DNA of 64,000 nucleotides from Azorinus chamasolen. Its lineage: Eukaryota; Mollusca; Bivalvia; Cardiida; Solecurtidae. The notes beneath the pieces are model-generated. The model did no database searches and was not told the DNA's origin. It saw nothing but the letters and a program-made list of their open reading frames with translations. This document shows, piece by piece, positions 31,929 through 42,467 of the stretch; the first letter of the stretch is position 1; the number at the start of each line of letters is the position of its first letter. The position numbers and the translations under genes are program-made. The DNA is taken from positions 73,110,999 through 73,174,998 of the forward strand of contig OY755241.1 of assembly GCA_963576725.1 (NCBI GenBank), read 5' to 3'.

Positions 31929-32816
31929 TGTTGCCCGAGCCGTTAGGCGAGGGCTACATGTATTTTATTATACTGCAAACGTATAACGATTTTATTATAC
32001 TGCAAAGTTTAATATCTGTAGCAGTTAATTAGTGTTGTTAATGTAGGCGTCGTTTTGCTTCCCCTAAGGGGGCCTCTTACTGTAAGGTAAGGGTTTATAT
32101 CACTCTACGACCCTAGTTCACCGTGTATAATAACCAGTTCATTATATTTGTGGATAGAAAGGGATCTTCCAAGTGTATTAGTTTCTCAAAGGATTGAAAG
32201 AATCAGACGTTAGAAGAACTTTAAGCAGATCAACTATTTTTCAGCATGAGAACGGTTTAACTTAATTGAGGAATTTTGGCGCAATTCCGACGTCATTTGA
32301 ATGACGTCCAAATGACGGTTTTATAATATTCAAACATGGGCGTTGGAAGGAGCTGCTATACTGCAATTTACAGGTACGTGTACTGTGCATAAATAAAATC
32401 TGTATCGAATTTGGTGTGGATTGTCTTTGTAAAAGCGGGGTTTGGGGGCTAATCGGTACTTGCAAAAGCACTTTAACACCATTTGCAGCATCAGAGCAGA
32501 ATAAGACCTTCGCCACGTATCGGGTTCATTTACATTGTTATACAACAACTATAACAAAAATGTTTCTAAATGGATAACCTTTTTAACTCTTGTTATTTCG
32601 TTTGAGAGCGGTTGTTTGAATCGAATCGACGAAGTGAATCTATTCGGCCATTTTTAGTTTGTTGTAGCAATGAAACGAGGCCCTCGACAGGGGAAATTCC
32701 ATTGTTGCTCATGACTCCGTATATAGGCTACTTCAGAATTTAGAGGGATACACGGCTTTTATACATGGCTAATTGACCAATCAAAATCGAGGATTTTACT
32801 TTGCAGTATAATAATG
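31929..32816. mobile_element. unclassified element with 16-bp inverted ends
   Basis: TTATTATACTGCAAAG at 31992-32007 and its exact reverse complement at 32799-32814 bound about 823 bp. A first copy of the TTTTATTATACTGCAAA word lies at 31962, after a hairpin 'catgttgcccgagcc-gtta-ggcgagggctacatg' (31929-31962). The interior has 'gaatcgacgaagtgaatctattcgg' and a GACGTCATT palindrome, and no transposase. It is probably a non-autonomous DNA element or a foldback. Confidence 0.5.
32289..32308. promoter_or_regulatory. CRE-like inverted repeat
   Basis: GACGTCATT-TG-AATGACGTC is a 9-bp stem with a 2-nt loop, each arm containing a TGACGTC half (ATF/CREB core). A third 'aaatgacgg' follows at 32310. 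Regulatory use is speculative, because the motif sits inside a probable mobile element. Confidence 0.3.
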
Positions 32817-32937
32817 GGTGATGTCCCCTTATTTATTTTGACCCAGTTGGAAGCGCAGGAAATTATGGTTGTGTATTTTCATTTTTTGCGTGTATTTATT
32901 CTCTATAGGCATCCGCATTATCCCTGGCGTCCATTAC

Positions 32938-33228
32938 AGCGCCGAAGGGTTGCAGAATAAATTTTGCTCGATTCGGGAACCATTCGGGATCAGCTTTGTA
33001 TTCGGGGTCATTCGGCATGCATTCCGCAAGTATTCGGGAAGTGGCTTACGAAGCGTTGCGGAACAAACGCCGAAGTGATGCAGAATCATGCCGAAACCTT
33101 GAGAATTACCTCCCGAATGCTTCCCGAATGGTTTCCGATCGTGCGGAAAGGTTGTGGAACCGTTGCAGAACATGCCGAAGGGATGCCGAATCGTTGCAGA
33201 AATAAGACCGAATGGTTGCCGAATTGAG
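32938..33228. repeat. CCGAA/TTCGG-rich quasi-repeat patch
   Basis: The words ATTCGGGA, CATTCGG, GTTGCGGAA, GTTGCAGAA, ATGCCGAA and CCCGAATG recur irregularly over 290 bp. The left half uses TTCGG and the right half its complement CCGAA, so the patch is roughly self-complementary. It is open in several frames on both strands (a consequence of few TA-containing words), but no frame looks like a known protein. Period about 9-15 bp. Confidence 0.6.
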
Positions 33229-34237
33229 AGTCTGGGTATATAACGATGTCGCATTTTTGTGTTTTGGAATGGAAAAGATGTCTCGTTGGAGTGAAAAAGA
33301 TGCTCCCCCTATATCTAGAACTAGATTCGTTCGGATGGAGCGGATGGTTACCTCCGGCTCCCAACACCTAATGGGTAGTGGGTCGGAGTACATGGTTCCA
33401 TTATCTTGTAATAAATACTGACAGTTCCTTTACGTCCGGATGAACCTTCTTATGCTTGCTTTATATTAATACCCCTTTTTAAACTGTATGTATTACCTTC
33501 TTCTCCTCTCCATGCATGATGTCGTAATATTTCAATATAAGTGACTGGGGATTGCTTAAAAACTTCTCATACTTAATTGGGAAAGATTCATTTTCTATGT
33601 CAGTTCTTAACGACTATTACTCATGTGTGTCTTATTTCCAATTCATATCTTAATTTGCATCTAAAGATAGTTCTTAGGTTTCTAAAGTACAAGTATAGAT
33701 CCACTTACACATATCCATACTATATGCATACAGCCTTATACTACAAAATAAGTAAGTGTGTACACATGAGAATTAATGTAAATAAATATTGACATTTATC
33801 CATAATAGATTTAGATGTGTTGCAAAATAATAAACTCTATGGACCCTGTTTGGGTGGGTCAAACACGAATCCCTTTTTCAAAATACCCACTGTTTGCAAA
33901 AGACAGGTACACTCTTTGCAATTATACTACTTGTAAAGGATACACACACATCTATATATTAATACAAACTCTGTAGACCCTGTTTGGGTGGGGCTCAAAT
34001 ACACTCTTAGCAAGTACTTGAGAAGAGCACACAAAAACGTACGCACACACATCTACATATAAATGCTTCCCTCTCATGTGTTTTATTTCGTTTTCGTCAA
34101 AACAAAAAAACATATTTACGAGTATAAGGGATTGATTATATACATGCTATTTTAAGCTATTTATAATAGGTAGCAAAAATGGGATTATAGCTAGTCCTGT
34201 TCTTTATACGTGTATTTTATCCATAGGTAGTTAGTAA
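33229..34237. other. spacer with a diverged 135-bp duplication
   Basis: 'aaactctatggaccctgtttgggtgggtcaaa' (33832) and 'aaactctgtagaccctgtttgggtggggctcaaa' (33966) head two similar blocks that both continue into 'tttgcaa' and 'acacacacatctata' words. The remainder is AT-rich with no supported gene. Confidence 0.5.
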
Positions 34238-35012
34238 TGGAATGTAAAATTGTTTCACCTATTTGCAAAGTAGACCCAAAGAAGATGGCTCCTATTATCC
34301 TATAGGAGCTGTCTGATCAGGGTCTGCTCTGTTTGCTTTTGATATGATATTGGTCTGATTCTAGTTTTATCAATGCGAAAATTCCCTTGAAAAACATTGA
34401 GCTAATAAATATTCATGTTGTCATTATTTCTTTCATGAAAACTGAAAGGGGATGGGATGTTAAAAGTGTAAAAGTCCCTCACTGGGAGTCATGTAGGACA
34501 TGACAGTTGGTCTTGGAAATACTCTAGAAATACCCTGTGGAAAATCATGATTATTAATTAGATTAATAAGTTACAATAGCACATGGACACAGGAATTTTT
34601 GGTCAGGACAGGGGTCTACCCTGTTTTCAAAGGCGTGGAAAAGCGTATTAATGGAGTAAGGGGTTAATGTCAGAATATTTTAGCATGAACTGTTAACTTC
34701 ATTAAATATTCATAAACTTAATTCTTATATTTATATGAATATTTAAAAGGATTTTTTTTTCACTGAGACAAAAACTATGATAAAATCTGTATATATATAT
34801 TTATTCCAAACTTCAATATCTACCGGATCTTCATGGGCAAAATAGTTGAGATATGGAAGGTGGAACATTGTAGCCATTTTAAAAAGTAAAGAAACAGATC
34901 TTTTAAATTCCATGAGCAAACATAGCAGACCCTGATCAGAAGGCTCATATAGGAGCCGTCTGATCTGGGTCTACAATGCTTACTAGTGTGTTTGTATGAG
35001 GGAAAGGGTTAA
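34238..35012. mobile_element. MITE family A and A' copies
   Basis: 34255-34460 is an A hairpin with an inverted 'attattcatgttgtcattatttcttt' module, and the hairpin centre is 'ctcctattatcctataggag'. 34545-34668 is a hairpin-deleted A copy ending TATTAATGGAGTAAGGGGTTAA. 34795-35012 is the A' subtype ('attccaaacttcaatatctaccgg') with centre GGCTCATATAGGAGCC and a GAGGGAAAGGGTTAA end. Confidence 0.65.
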
Positions 35013-35194
35013 GACAATCAATGAATATTTGCAAGGTGTAAAGTGTTACCCCTGTCTGTCCATTTATGTCTAAATATTTCATGTTCAGGTTTTGTTTTTT
35101 ACAATATAACTTCAGTATCGTTTGAAAATATTTTAACCAAACTAGGAATTGAATTGTTTTACCTGTAGACAAAACATAGGACAATTTTATACGT

Positions 35195-35356
35195 ACAGTA
35201 AAACCCCTCTAACCTGGAATTCTGGTACAGAAAATAATTTAGATACTTTCAGGCAGGTGGCTGCATGACTTTACCTCTGCATTCTGCTGCCACCTGTCTC
35301 CAATACCAATATTTATACTGAATTGAACATCTGGTTAAGAGGAGTTTTACAGTAAC
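35195..35356 (+). mobile_element. MITE family C, hairpin-deleted
   Basis: ACAGTAAAACCCCTCTAACC 'tggaattctggtacag', 'aggcaggtggctgcatgactttacctctgcattctgctgccacctgtctcc', and 'ggttaagaggagttttacagta'. The GCTCC core and its arms are gone. Confidence 0.75.
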
Positions 35357-35431
35357 AACTTTGATTGATACACATTTTACAAATCTATTTGAAAAAATGA
35401 GCGTGTAAGCAAATGTTTTGCTTTTTCTTCA

Positions 35432-35817
35432 GGCACATATGAAGGTATTTAGTAGGAGATTCAGGCTATACAGTTCGACCATTGCTGATGACACCATTTC
35501 ATGAGCCATCAACAGACCAGGGAATTTTAAAAACAGTCTTTGTAGAGTTAGAGTTACCATTGAACAGTTCTTTGGCATACTAAAGTGTCGCTTTCCATGT
35601 CTCAAACTGGATTGAGAGTTCCACCAAGACGTCAGCAGCATATATTGTAATGGCATGTGTTGTGCTGCATAATTTTGCAATGGGAAGGAATGAACCAATA
35701 GAAATGAAAAATAATGAAGAGCCTGATGACAATGATAATGATATGACTGGCCTTCATGTGCAAATTGGAAATGGTGGAACAAACATTCGCCGGCATATAT
35801 GTCAGCATTATTTTTAG
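35432..35817 (+). pseudogene. PIF/Harbinger transposase, C-terminal part, frameshifted
   Basis: A splice-like CTTCAG (35427-35432) is followed by YLVGDSGYTVRPLLMTPF (about 35446), then in another frame RVTIEQFFGILKCRFPCL (about 35547) and YIVMACVVLHNFAMGRN (about 35640), ending NGGTNIRRHICQHYF and TAG at 35815. GDSGY..R..L.TPF, IEQ.FG.LK.RF.CL and VLHN are the signature blocks of the DDE_4 Harbinger transposase. The enzyme cuts and pastes DNA at TWA targets. At least two frameshifts make it inactive. The N-terminal half is absent. Confidence 0.85.
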
Positions 35818-35852
35818 CTCAACTGCTATTTAAAAATTGGAATTTCCAATAC

Positions 35853-36062
35853 AGTATAACCACTCTAAAGTGACCGCCAAATAAAGATATAAATACATGT
35901 ATGTGTCAAAGAGGCACATGTTATCTTAATGCATGATGAAAGTAATGCAAAAAGCTCCAATAGGAGCTTTTTGCATTACTTTAATCCTGCATTAAGCAAC
36001 CACTTGTGTTTTAATACCACTACAGTTATTCATGTAGTGGACACTATAAAGTGGTCGTACAG
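35853..36062 (+). mobile_element. MITE family C
   Basis: 'acagtataaccactctaaagtgaccgcc', 'gcacatgttatcttaatgcatgatgaaagtaatgcaaaaagctcc-aata-ggagctttttgcattac', 'cctgcattaagcaaccactt'. The hairpin is nearly perfect over more than 20 bp. It has a TA-type end. Confidence 0.7.
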
Positions 36063-36159
36063 TACTTGTGAAATACAACAACAGATCATGATATTCATTG
36101 ATTTTTTTTAATCAGCCGATTTATAATATGACAGTCACAAACCTTAGTTTCAATTATTT

Positions 36160-36380
36160 TCTACCATTTGCTCATATTGACACCTTTGTAAGAGTCACTT
36201 TTTGAAACCATTGTGATAAATAGAGCATTTGCTCCTGATAAGCAAATGCTCTATTTATCACATAGGTTTCAAAACTAAACAGATCTAAAGTTTTCCTTTT
36301 CTCTAGTAAATGCTACATCTTAATAATTTATTCAAAGATATTGAGTGTAAAAATAATGTAAAATGAGGTAATGGGTTAAA
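36160..36380 (+). mobile_element. MITE family B
   Basis: 'catttgctcatattgacacc', 'gagtcactttttgaaaccattgtgataaatagagcatttgctcc-tgat-aagcaaatgctctatttatcac' hairpin, 'gttttccttttctctagtaaatgct', and an 'aaatgaggtaatgggttaa' end. Confidence 0.75.
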
Positions 36381-36516
36381 CAAACATTTTTTCACACCTT
36401 GTTAAACTGGGTATACCAAGAACATACGACTCCTGTATATGCCTTTATAAAAATAATATAGCTAAGAAATTATATAATGTCATTAATTTTTAAATGAATA
36501 TGGAACAGTGAAAGGC

Positions 36517-36840
36517 TTAACCCTTTCCCTCATACACATTATTTGTCACGTCTTTGCAAACAGAGTAGACCCAGATGAGATATATATATAGGAATCCCTG
36601 ACGTCTGATCAGGATGTTTATTTATGACATTATAATAGATCTGACTATACAGTTTCTTCCAGCACCAAAGCTTCTTATGTATACATACCAGTATAATAAT
36701 TCAAATAATAAGTATTCACGATACATGAATAAGAAATTAGACTTAACACAGAAGCACATATTGTAGATCTTATTCAAATTTGTCCTTCATTGGCAGTTTG
36801 ATTAGGGTCTGCCCTATTTGCTCAAGCTTGACATTAAAAT
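36517..36840 (-). mobile_element. MITE family A, degraded
   Basis: 'aaccctttccctcatacacattatttgtcacgtctttgcaaacagagtagaccc' start. The hairpin is broken by a GATATATATATAGG insertion. A second fragment ('gatcttattcaaatttg...gcagtttgattagggtctgccctatttgc') lies at 36760-36830. Confidence 0.6.
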
Positions 36841-36929
36841 GCTAAATGGAGGTTTGATGCTGATGAGCTGTTAGAGAATCTGTTAATTAATAAGTTTATT
36901 CTTTCATTGTCTGATAGTAAGTTTTCTTC

Positions 36930-37410
36930 TTCTAGTCTGTCTATTCTTCTTCTTTCATTCTGCCCCCCAACATAGTACATAGGTACGCTGATCTAGAAGA
37001 ATTTGTCAGGGCTCTTTCTTGGAAAGTATTTGTCCAATCCAACCAAACTATACATACATGTACATGTTTGTGACCATTAATCTTGGTCAAGTTTGATAGC
37101 CATGTAAATCGCTTCAGTCATTCAGGAGTTGCGGCTCTTTATTTGCAAAAATGACTAAGTTTTGATAGCCATGTAAATCGCTTCAGTCATTCAGGAGTTG
37201 CGGCTCTTTATTTGCAAAAATTACTTTAAAATATATTGTCCGGACTCTTTCTTGGACAGTATTTGTCCAATCCTCACCAAACTTTACACACATGTCTGTG
37301 GCCATTATATCACTTGGTCATGATTATGGCCCTTAGTTTCCGGTTTCTGTGACAAAAAATCTGAATTGGGGGGGCATCAGTGTCCTATGGTAACATTTCT
37401 AGTTTCTTCT
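36930..37410 (+). repeat. array fragment with exact 69-bp duplication
   Basis: 'ggctctttcttggaaagtatttgtccaatcc' recurs at 37010 and 37249. Between them the block from 37092 ('tttgatagccatgtaaatcgcttcagtcattc') is repeated from 37161 almost without change. The end 'ctgaattgggggggcatcagtgtccta' looks like an array tail. It is non-coding. Confidence 0.6.
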
Positions 37411-37457
37411 GTCTAAGACTCTTTGATGTCTCTGGAAAACAAATAATTTTTTAATCA

Positions 37458-37745
37458 TTATACCCCCACAAACGAAGTTGGGTTTTTTTGGGGTGGGGGG
37501 GGGGGGTTATACTGGAGTCACCATGTCTGTCCGGTGGTTCGTCCGTCGGTCCGTCAGGCCTGTCCGGATCATAACTTCCAAAGTATACAAGCTATTGACT
37601 TCAAACAATGGGAAGAAAGGGTTAAATATGGTTTCGTAATTTAACAAATTAAAATTTAGCAGTCAGGAACTTTATTTCTATAGCCCCCATCACTGTGTCA
37701 AATGTGCTAGTGGGGGTATTCATCACCTTTAGTGGTAGTTCTAAT
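37458..37745 (+). mobile_element. pearl-like element, truncated core
   Basis: The head ATTATACCCCCACAAACGAA lies before a long G run ('ggggtgggggggggggg'), then 'tatactggagtcaccatgtctgtccggtggttcgtccgtcggtccg' microsatellite. A short body with a family A end remnant follows, and the tail is 'gtgggggtattcatcacctttagtggtagttctaattt'. Head and tail match those at 12945 and 21676. Confidence 0.7.
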
Positions 37746-37862
37746 TTACTTTTTACTTAATGAATGTCATTTATGCTCAATGGATTGACTTCACACTTGG
37801 AACATAAACAAATAGCAACCATGTTCTGTCCACATATTTGTTTGGCTGTATATTGATAATAT

Positions 37863-38110
37863 TAACCCTCTTCCTCATATAATGGCCTTTTCACAAATTT
37901 GCAGACAGAGTAGACCCAAATCAGACAGCTTCTATAGGATCCATCTGACCAGTGTCTGCTCTGTTTGCTTTTGACATGATATAGATATGATTTTAGTTTT
38001 TATCAAGGCTAAACTTTCCTTTGAAAAGGTTATAGTATAAAAATTCCGCTAATAAATACCAATGCTGACATTATTTCTTACATGAATACAGAGCAGGGAA
38101 ACTGTTAAGC
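37863..38110 (-). mobile_element. MITE family A
   Basis: TTAACCCTCTTCCTCATATA start, hairpin 'gcagacagagtagacccaaatcagacagcttc-tata-ggatccatctgaccagtgtctgctctgtttgc', then a 'aaataccaatgctgacattatttcttacatgaata' module and a 'cagggaaactgttaa' end. Confidence 0.75.
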
Positions 38111-38919
38111 TTCTTAACATATGCATTAGACTTAACTTAACATAGGCATTAGATCAGAGAATATCAAGAAAAACATTAGTGAATTTTAGTCAAGACATTT
38201 GACTTTGTTTTACCAAACATCTTTGACCTTGTATTCAACAATCAATTATGAAATTATCAAACAGGTTCTCATGTCAAAAATATTTTGAATATGAAATGCT
38301 TTGCAAACCATGTCAACTATATATTCTTCATTTTGGATTGCAATAAATGTAATAAATTATATATATTATAACATTTTCTTATGTGTTTACCTGAAATTTC
38401 CAATACAAGTAATATGAAAATTTAAGTAATCATACGGCTATCTTTTATTTCACTGACTGTTATTCTGATTTCTTTTCATAGTCAAAGCATAGAAAATGTT
38501 TACATTCCAAAGAAATGCAAATTTATACATTGGAATATCCAGTCATAGACAGGTGGATACAGTTTTGACATACTTCGTCCGTCTGCATGTCCGTCATATC
38601 TCAGAATCAGATTCTGTGATTCTAGAGTGAAATCATAGTCCATGCTTATAAAGCTTTTTAGTTGAGTCTGAGTTCGTTCTCAAGCTTTTGATTGGTCAGA
38701 TTTGAGTTCTCAAGCTTTTGATTGGTCAGATTTGAGTGGAATCATATCTCAGAAACAGTATGGAGAGTTTCTATGAATTTCTTGGAAGAATATATTTATG
38801 GGCCCTATATTTACGACTTAAATCAAGTTCATTTATAATTAAATTATTCTTGAAATAATAGGCCATCTATACACAATACAGGTTTAGCTAAAACATTCAG
38901 TTTAAAACCTATCCATGCT
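38111..38919. other. AT-rich spacer with a 31-bp duplication
   Basis: 'ttctcaagcttttgattggtcagatttgag' is repeated in tandem at 38677 and 38708. A pearl-like phrase 'tttgacatacttcgtccgtctgcatgtccgtcatatctcagaa' is at 38564. No gene is supported. Confidence 0.5.
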
Positions 38920-39115
38920 AAACGAATTTTCACACATTTGCAAACAGAGCAGACCAAGATCAGAGGACTGATCAAGGTCTGCTCAGTTTGCTAATTAATG
39001 GAATTTGATAGTTTTGATTCTTTACTTTCTACCATGGTTATACAATCTTACTGTTCTGTCCCTGAATATTCAGTAGGTACTAAAACTTTAAATAAACCTA
39101 TAACCATGAAATGAT
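38920..39115 (-). mobile_element. MITE family A, shortened hairpin
   Basis: 'gcaaacagagcagaccaagatcagag-gactgatcaaggtctgctcagtttgc' keeps both outer arms but has lost the GGCTCCTATAGGAGCC core. The ends are worn. Confidence 0.6.
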
Positions 39116-39300
39116 TAATTTAATACTGGAGAAAATATAACAGCAACTTATAACGCTTAATACTAGTCGAATTCAATGACAACTTCCATTTTTTGTTAAT
39201 GAATCTTCATGTATTAAATTCAATAGAGGTTGACAATAATCCAAAGAATTGATAAAATGAAATTCCTTATGATTCGTAAAACATTGAGGAAATTACTTAC

Positions 39301-39602
39301 GCATTTACTTTCTCAGGGATTTCTTGCCACGCTTTTTCCTTGGCAGCTGCAGTAACGCCACCAAACCCTGGTCATTTGAGCTTCACGTTCGGAATGCGGT
39401 CATTATCTATCACATTCTAAACAAGGGCCATTATCTCTTTCTCATTGAACCGTGTGTCGGCCGATATTACAGCTTCCATTGCTATTTTTTGCGCACAAAC
39501 GACTGACAGATTGCGGGAACGAGCGCGAGACGTTAGATTCTTACCTCCGATATTGAAAACTTCTATTTTAAGGCCGCTTACAACGTTAATAACTTTGCTC
39601 AA
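39301..39602 (-). pseudogene. Myb/SANT-like DNA-binding domain exon, two stops
   Basis: Read on the minus strand: AVISADTRFNEKEIMALV, stop (39417), NVIDNDRIPNVKLK, stop, PGFGGVTAAAKEKAWQEI, PEKVNA and then an intact 5' splice site, GTAAGTAA, at 39300. FNEKE...LV, VT...KEKAWQEI.EKVNAV is the pattern of the Myb/SANT-like domain (Myb_DNA-bind_5) used by Harbinger partner proteins and by many expanded bivalve genes. Two in-frame stops inside the domain with a preserved splice donor suggest a dead exon. A family E MITE lies directly upstream. Confidence 0.65.
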
Positions 39603-39755
39603 GTTTCGACTCGAATGAGACCGATCTCAAAGTAAGATGAGAAGCTTCGTGAAAGCCGATTTTTGAGAAATCTCAAGTGAGCAAGAGTTTGAGCATTTTC
39701 TTGAGTATGAGATTTTCTCAAAATGAGATCGTTTGTGAAAGCGGGGCCTGGTCCT
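39600..39755 (-). mobile_element. MITE family E (CTTTCAC ends)
   Basis: 'cgatctcaaagtaagatgag', 'cgtgaaagccgatttttgag', 'ctcaagtgagcaagagtttgagcattttcttgag', 'gagattttctcaaaatgagatcg' and 'gtgaaagcggggcc'. The interior is built of TCTCA/TGAGA words that fold on themselves. It matches the element split at 30190-31525. Confidence 0.6.
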
Positions 39756-40024
39756 GAAGTTGTACACAATATACGTCATTGAATACTCACTGATGACGTC
39801 ATCCAATTATGATAATGCTGACGTAAATGCTATATATAGAAATATCTATGGTAAAAAGCACCAAAACAAAATGAGCCAGTACGGTACAGAGAAGCATAGC
39901 ATAATACTTTTACCCGTTGTATTCAATTTTGACACTTCTGGATATTAACTGGACACGGCCATGGAAGCATGCGAAACTTCACTTTTTGTACTCAGATCAA
40001 GTCACAAAGCCCGAAAACATACTT

Positions 40025-40160
40025 TAAACCCCACCAGTGGTAAAATTATAACTGACCGCTCCAAGGCGGTACTTGCTATTTTTGCGTTTGTATCATGCAT
40101 TCTGTCATACTTTTGTACATTTGAATGTGAATGTGTGAGATATTTTGAGTGCTATTCGAT
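40025..40160 (+). repeat. 3' tail of the RT element, diverged copy
   Basis: 'aaaccccaccagtgg', 'actgaccgctccaaggcggtact' correspond to the conserved tail start at 47620-47660. The following pyrimidine- and GT-rich part is diverged. No RT is attached. Confidence 0.55.
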
Positions 40161-40540
40161 TCATTCAGTGTTTATGTGGCGTTTCTTTATGGTCAACATC
40201 ATTGGCGCTACTTGGTTCTTTTAATTAAAAATTACCGTATTAATTGTCGCAGTGCCCTAGACTCGTAAGTTCGGAAAATAGGCCCCGTGGCGTATGAATT
40301 CTTCAGAAAAACGCCACCTCACCACTGTAGGTTGAACTGATAGCTTGCAGAAATAGCTCAATGTCATAACAAACAAAATGGTTGACTTCGAAAGTGAGCT
40401 TGATTTTTGTGAGAAATAAATGAATTTTCCATTTGAATTGAAAAGGTAACAACGGGAAGTTTGAGGACATTTATACAAAGGACTTGATAATGTTGCATAT
40501 TACCTACTAGATTCTGGAAAAGCGTGATTTCCGAGCTTTT

Positions 40541-40640
40541 ACTATGCCTCCTGCAGAGGAAGGCTTTGTGTCACATGCCGAGAGGCTTTTCCGTTGTCTG
40601 TCTGTCCGTCACACTTTATTTTTGTCTGCTATTTCTAAAC
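40541..40640 (+). repeat. palindrome head, TGCCTCC type, isolated
   Basis: 'tatgcctcc-tgca-gaggaaggc' then 'cgttgtctgtctgtccgtcacactttatttttgtctg' follow the head-then-CTGTCCGT pattern of the tandem-array elements, but no array follows. Confidence 0.45.
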
Positions 40641-40925
40641 TAATCATAATAGAGCTTTCAAGCATTATGAGAGAAAGAGTCACGCATAAAGGCCATGACT
40701 CTAGCATCAATATTTGTATATTTGTAATAATATATTTGTTATTCCCCTTTTTCATATTAACAATAAGTTTTTGTGTCAGCTGCGAGCAGGTGACACATGT
40801 GTTCCTCCGAACACTCTTGTCTGTCAACAGCTTTGAATAGTACCCAGAAACTCCAAACTAGCTGTTCGCAAGTTGATGAGATCAAGACTATATTATAACA
40901 GAGCGTTAGAGCTTATCACTCATTC

Positions 40926-41105
40926 TAAAAATTGCAGCTCTGGTTCTTGTGTGTCTTTTGGTGTTTTCTGTGTTCATTTCGTGTGTGAGTGTGCGTTTGG
41001 GTGTGTGGTTGTGTGTGAGTTTGTCATTTTGTCTATCGGTGTTTTGGTGGTGGTTGCGTCTTGTATGTGGTTTTGCCTGCTTGACTTTACTACTTTTCCA
41101 TTTAC
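40926..41105 (+). repeat. 3' tail of the RT element, 5'-truncated copy
   Basis: From 'ctctggttcttgtgtgtcttttgg' to 'gcctgcttgactttactacttttcc' it is nearly the same as 47747-47908. The RT is absent, and the copy begins inside the tail, as expected for 5'-truncated retroposition. Confidence 0.75.
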
Positions 41106-41655
41106 ATCATTATTAAGTTTTTACAGAAGTGATATCACTGTTTTGATAAGAGAACGTCAAATGAACTTTTATATTTACAAATTTTTTTAAATTTTTTTTA
41201 CAAACATTCAACTGCAACTCCGCCAATTTGTGTATGTCACAACCCTGTTTTAGCTATTTACAACACATTATCTTTACTATTTCATTGATATTTGTCCATA
41301 TTCTTGCATTAATCAGAAGTTTATATCTATGGCATAAAGTGCCACAAGTGTAAACATTTTTCAACACTTAAAATTGATTGTTTCGCAGTTCATTTTTTTG
41401 TCACATCGTACATGTATTTTACGTGACACCAACCTTTGTGATTAAGACAAAGTGACGAAAAATACAACAATAAAATTATCAAAGAATATGAAACATCAAA
41501 CTCAGCATGTCTGCTTTTTTAATGCAGCCTTACGTGACGTGAATATCCCCAGGCACTGTTATTAGTGGGTCGGTAGGTAGGAAAATAAAAATAAATTTCT
41601 GAATAAAAATTGTACTCTATATTATATTAATAAAACTGTTTTGACACCGTAGCTA
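41106..41655. other. AT-rich spacer
   Basis: Poly-T and AT-rich sequence without a recognised element or gene. Confidence 0.45.
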
Positions 41656-41658
41656 TAG

Positions 41659-41950
41659 TACAGTATAACCTTGGTTATCCGAAACCTATTGCATCCGACA
41701 AACTAATCTATCCGACAGCAATGTTTGGTCCCGAACATTTCCTTCTTTGTTCTATGTAATTAAAACCTTGGTTTTACGGATCCTCGCGTAACCGTTATCC
41801 GACACTGTTTGGAAGTCCCAATGTGATAATTGCGGCATTTTTCACACCTGCGTATCCGACGTTGACGGTTGTATTGAATTGGGACCACCTATAACTGAGC
41901 AATTATCGCTTCCGCGACATTTTGGGTACAGGCTAAATCTATAATTACAG
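41659..41950 (+). mobile_element. pogo/Tigger-like element end
   Basis: TACAGTATAACCTTGGTTAT then CCGAAACC, with 'atccgaca' and 'tatccgac' words repeated at 41692, 41709, 41797 and 41850. CAGTANAACCTNGNTTATCCG is the typical inverted end of pogo/Tigger elements with a TA target. Internal subterminal repeats are present. No transposase or clear second end is seen. Confidence 0.55.
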
Positions 41951-42062
41951 GTTATTATCGTTGTGATCACACACTTAATCCATGTAATAGAAAACATGTA
42001 TAGTTGTTTGAATAACGTTAGGTGTAAACTCGATCTGAAATAAAATGTACTTTACTTGTTCT

Positions 42063-42150
42063 GCCAGATCTAACTGATGAAAACAATTTGCATACAGATG
42101 AGATGCAGAATTGCTCGGCGTCTCATCTGGATCCAAATTGTTAGACACAC
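42063..42150. repeat. family D hairpin
   Basis: 'aaaacaatttgcatacagatgagatgcagaattgctcggcgtctcatctggatccaaattgtt' folds with GATGAGA/TCTCATC arms. Related hairpins occur at 17975, 21858, 26880, 27020, 53750 and 57170 with the same GGATCCAAA arm. Confidence 0.6.
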
Positions 42151-42467
42151 TGATATTTATCTGGGTACTTACATAAACCCCCTCATCCTAAAATAAAGAA
42201 ATTTCGAGCGAAACTGACTTGTTGATAGGATGTCAAATTTTGCAGAGTATTGATGAGAAGGCAATAAAAACTTGTAATGTGATCAAGTACGATTCAAATA
42301 CCTGTGCAATGTATTCTTCAGGTTATAAAATAAGAAAACAATTCAAGAACAGGAAAACTATCTATATTCTGGTGAAAAACCACGTCCGGCAATAAATCAT
42401 GTGAAACTCATGAAATTACAAAATGCCGTCATGACATCTTGCACATATAGCAAATAAACCTTCATAA

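Noticed and set aside
32934..33393. Overlapping open frames of 87-106 codons on both strands
   Set aside because: They arise because the CCGAA/TTCGG-rich patch has few stop-like words in any frame; no protein motif is seen.
10500..36380. Rho-independent terminators at the many perfect hairpins
   Set aside because: The hairpins sit in the middle of MITEs with inverted ends and target-site duplications and lack a following T tract; the genome is eukaryotic.
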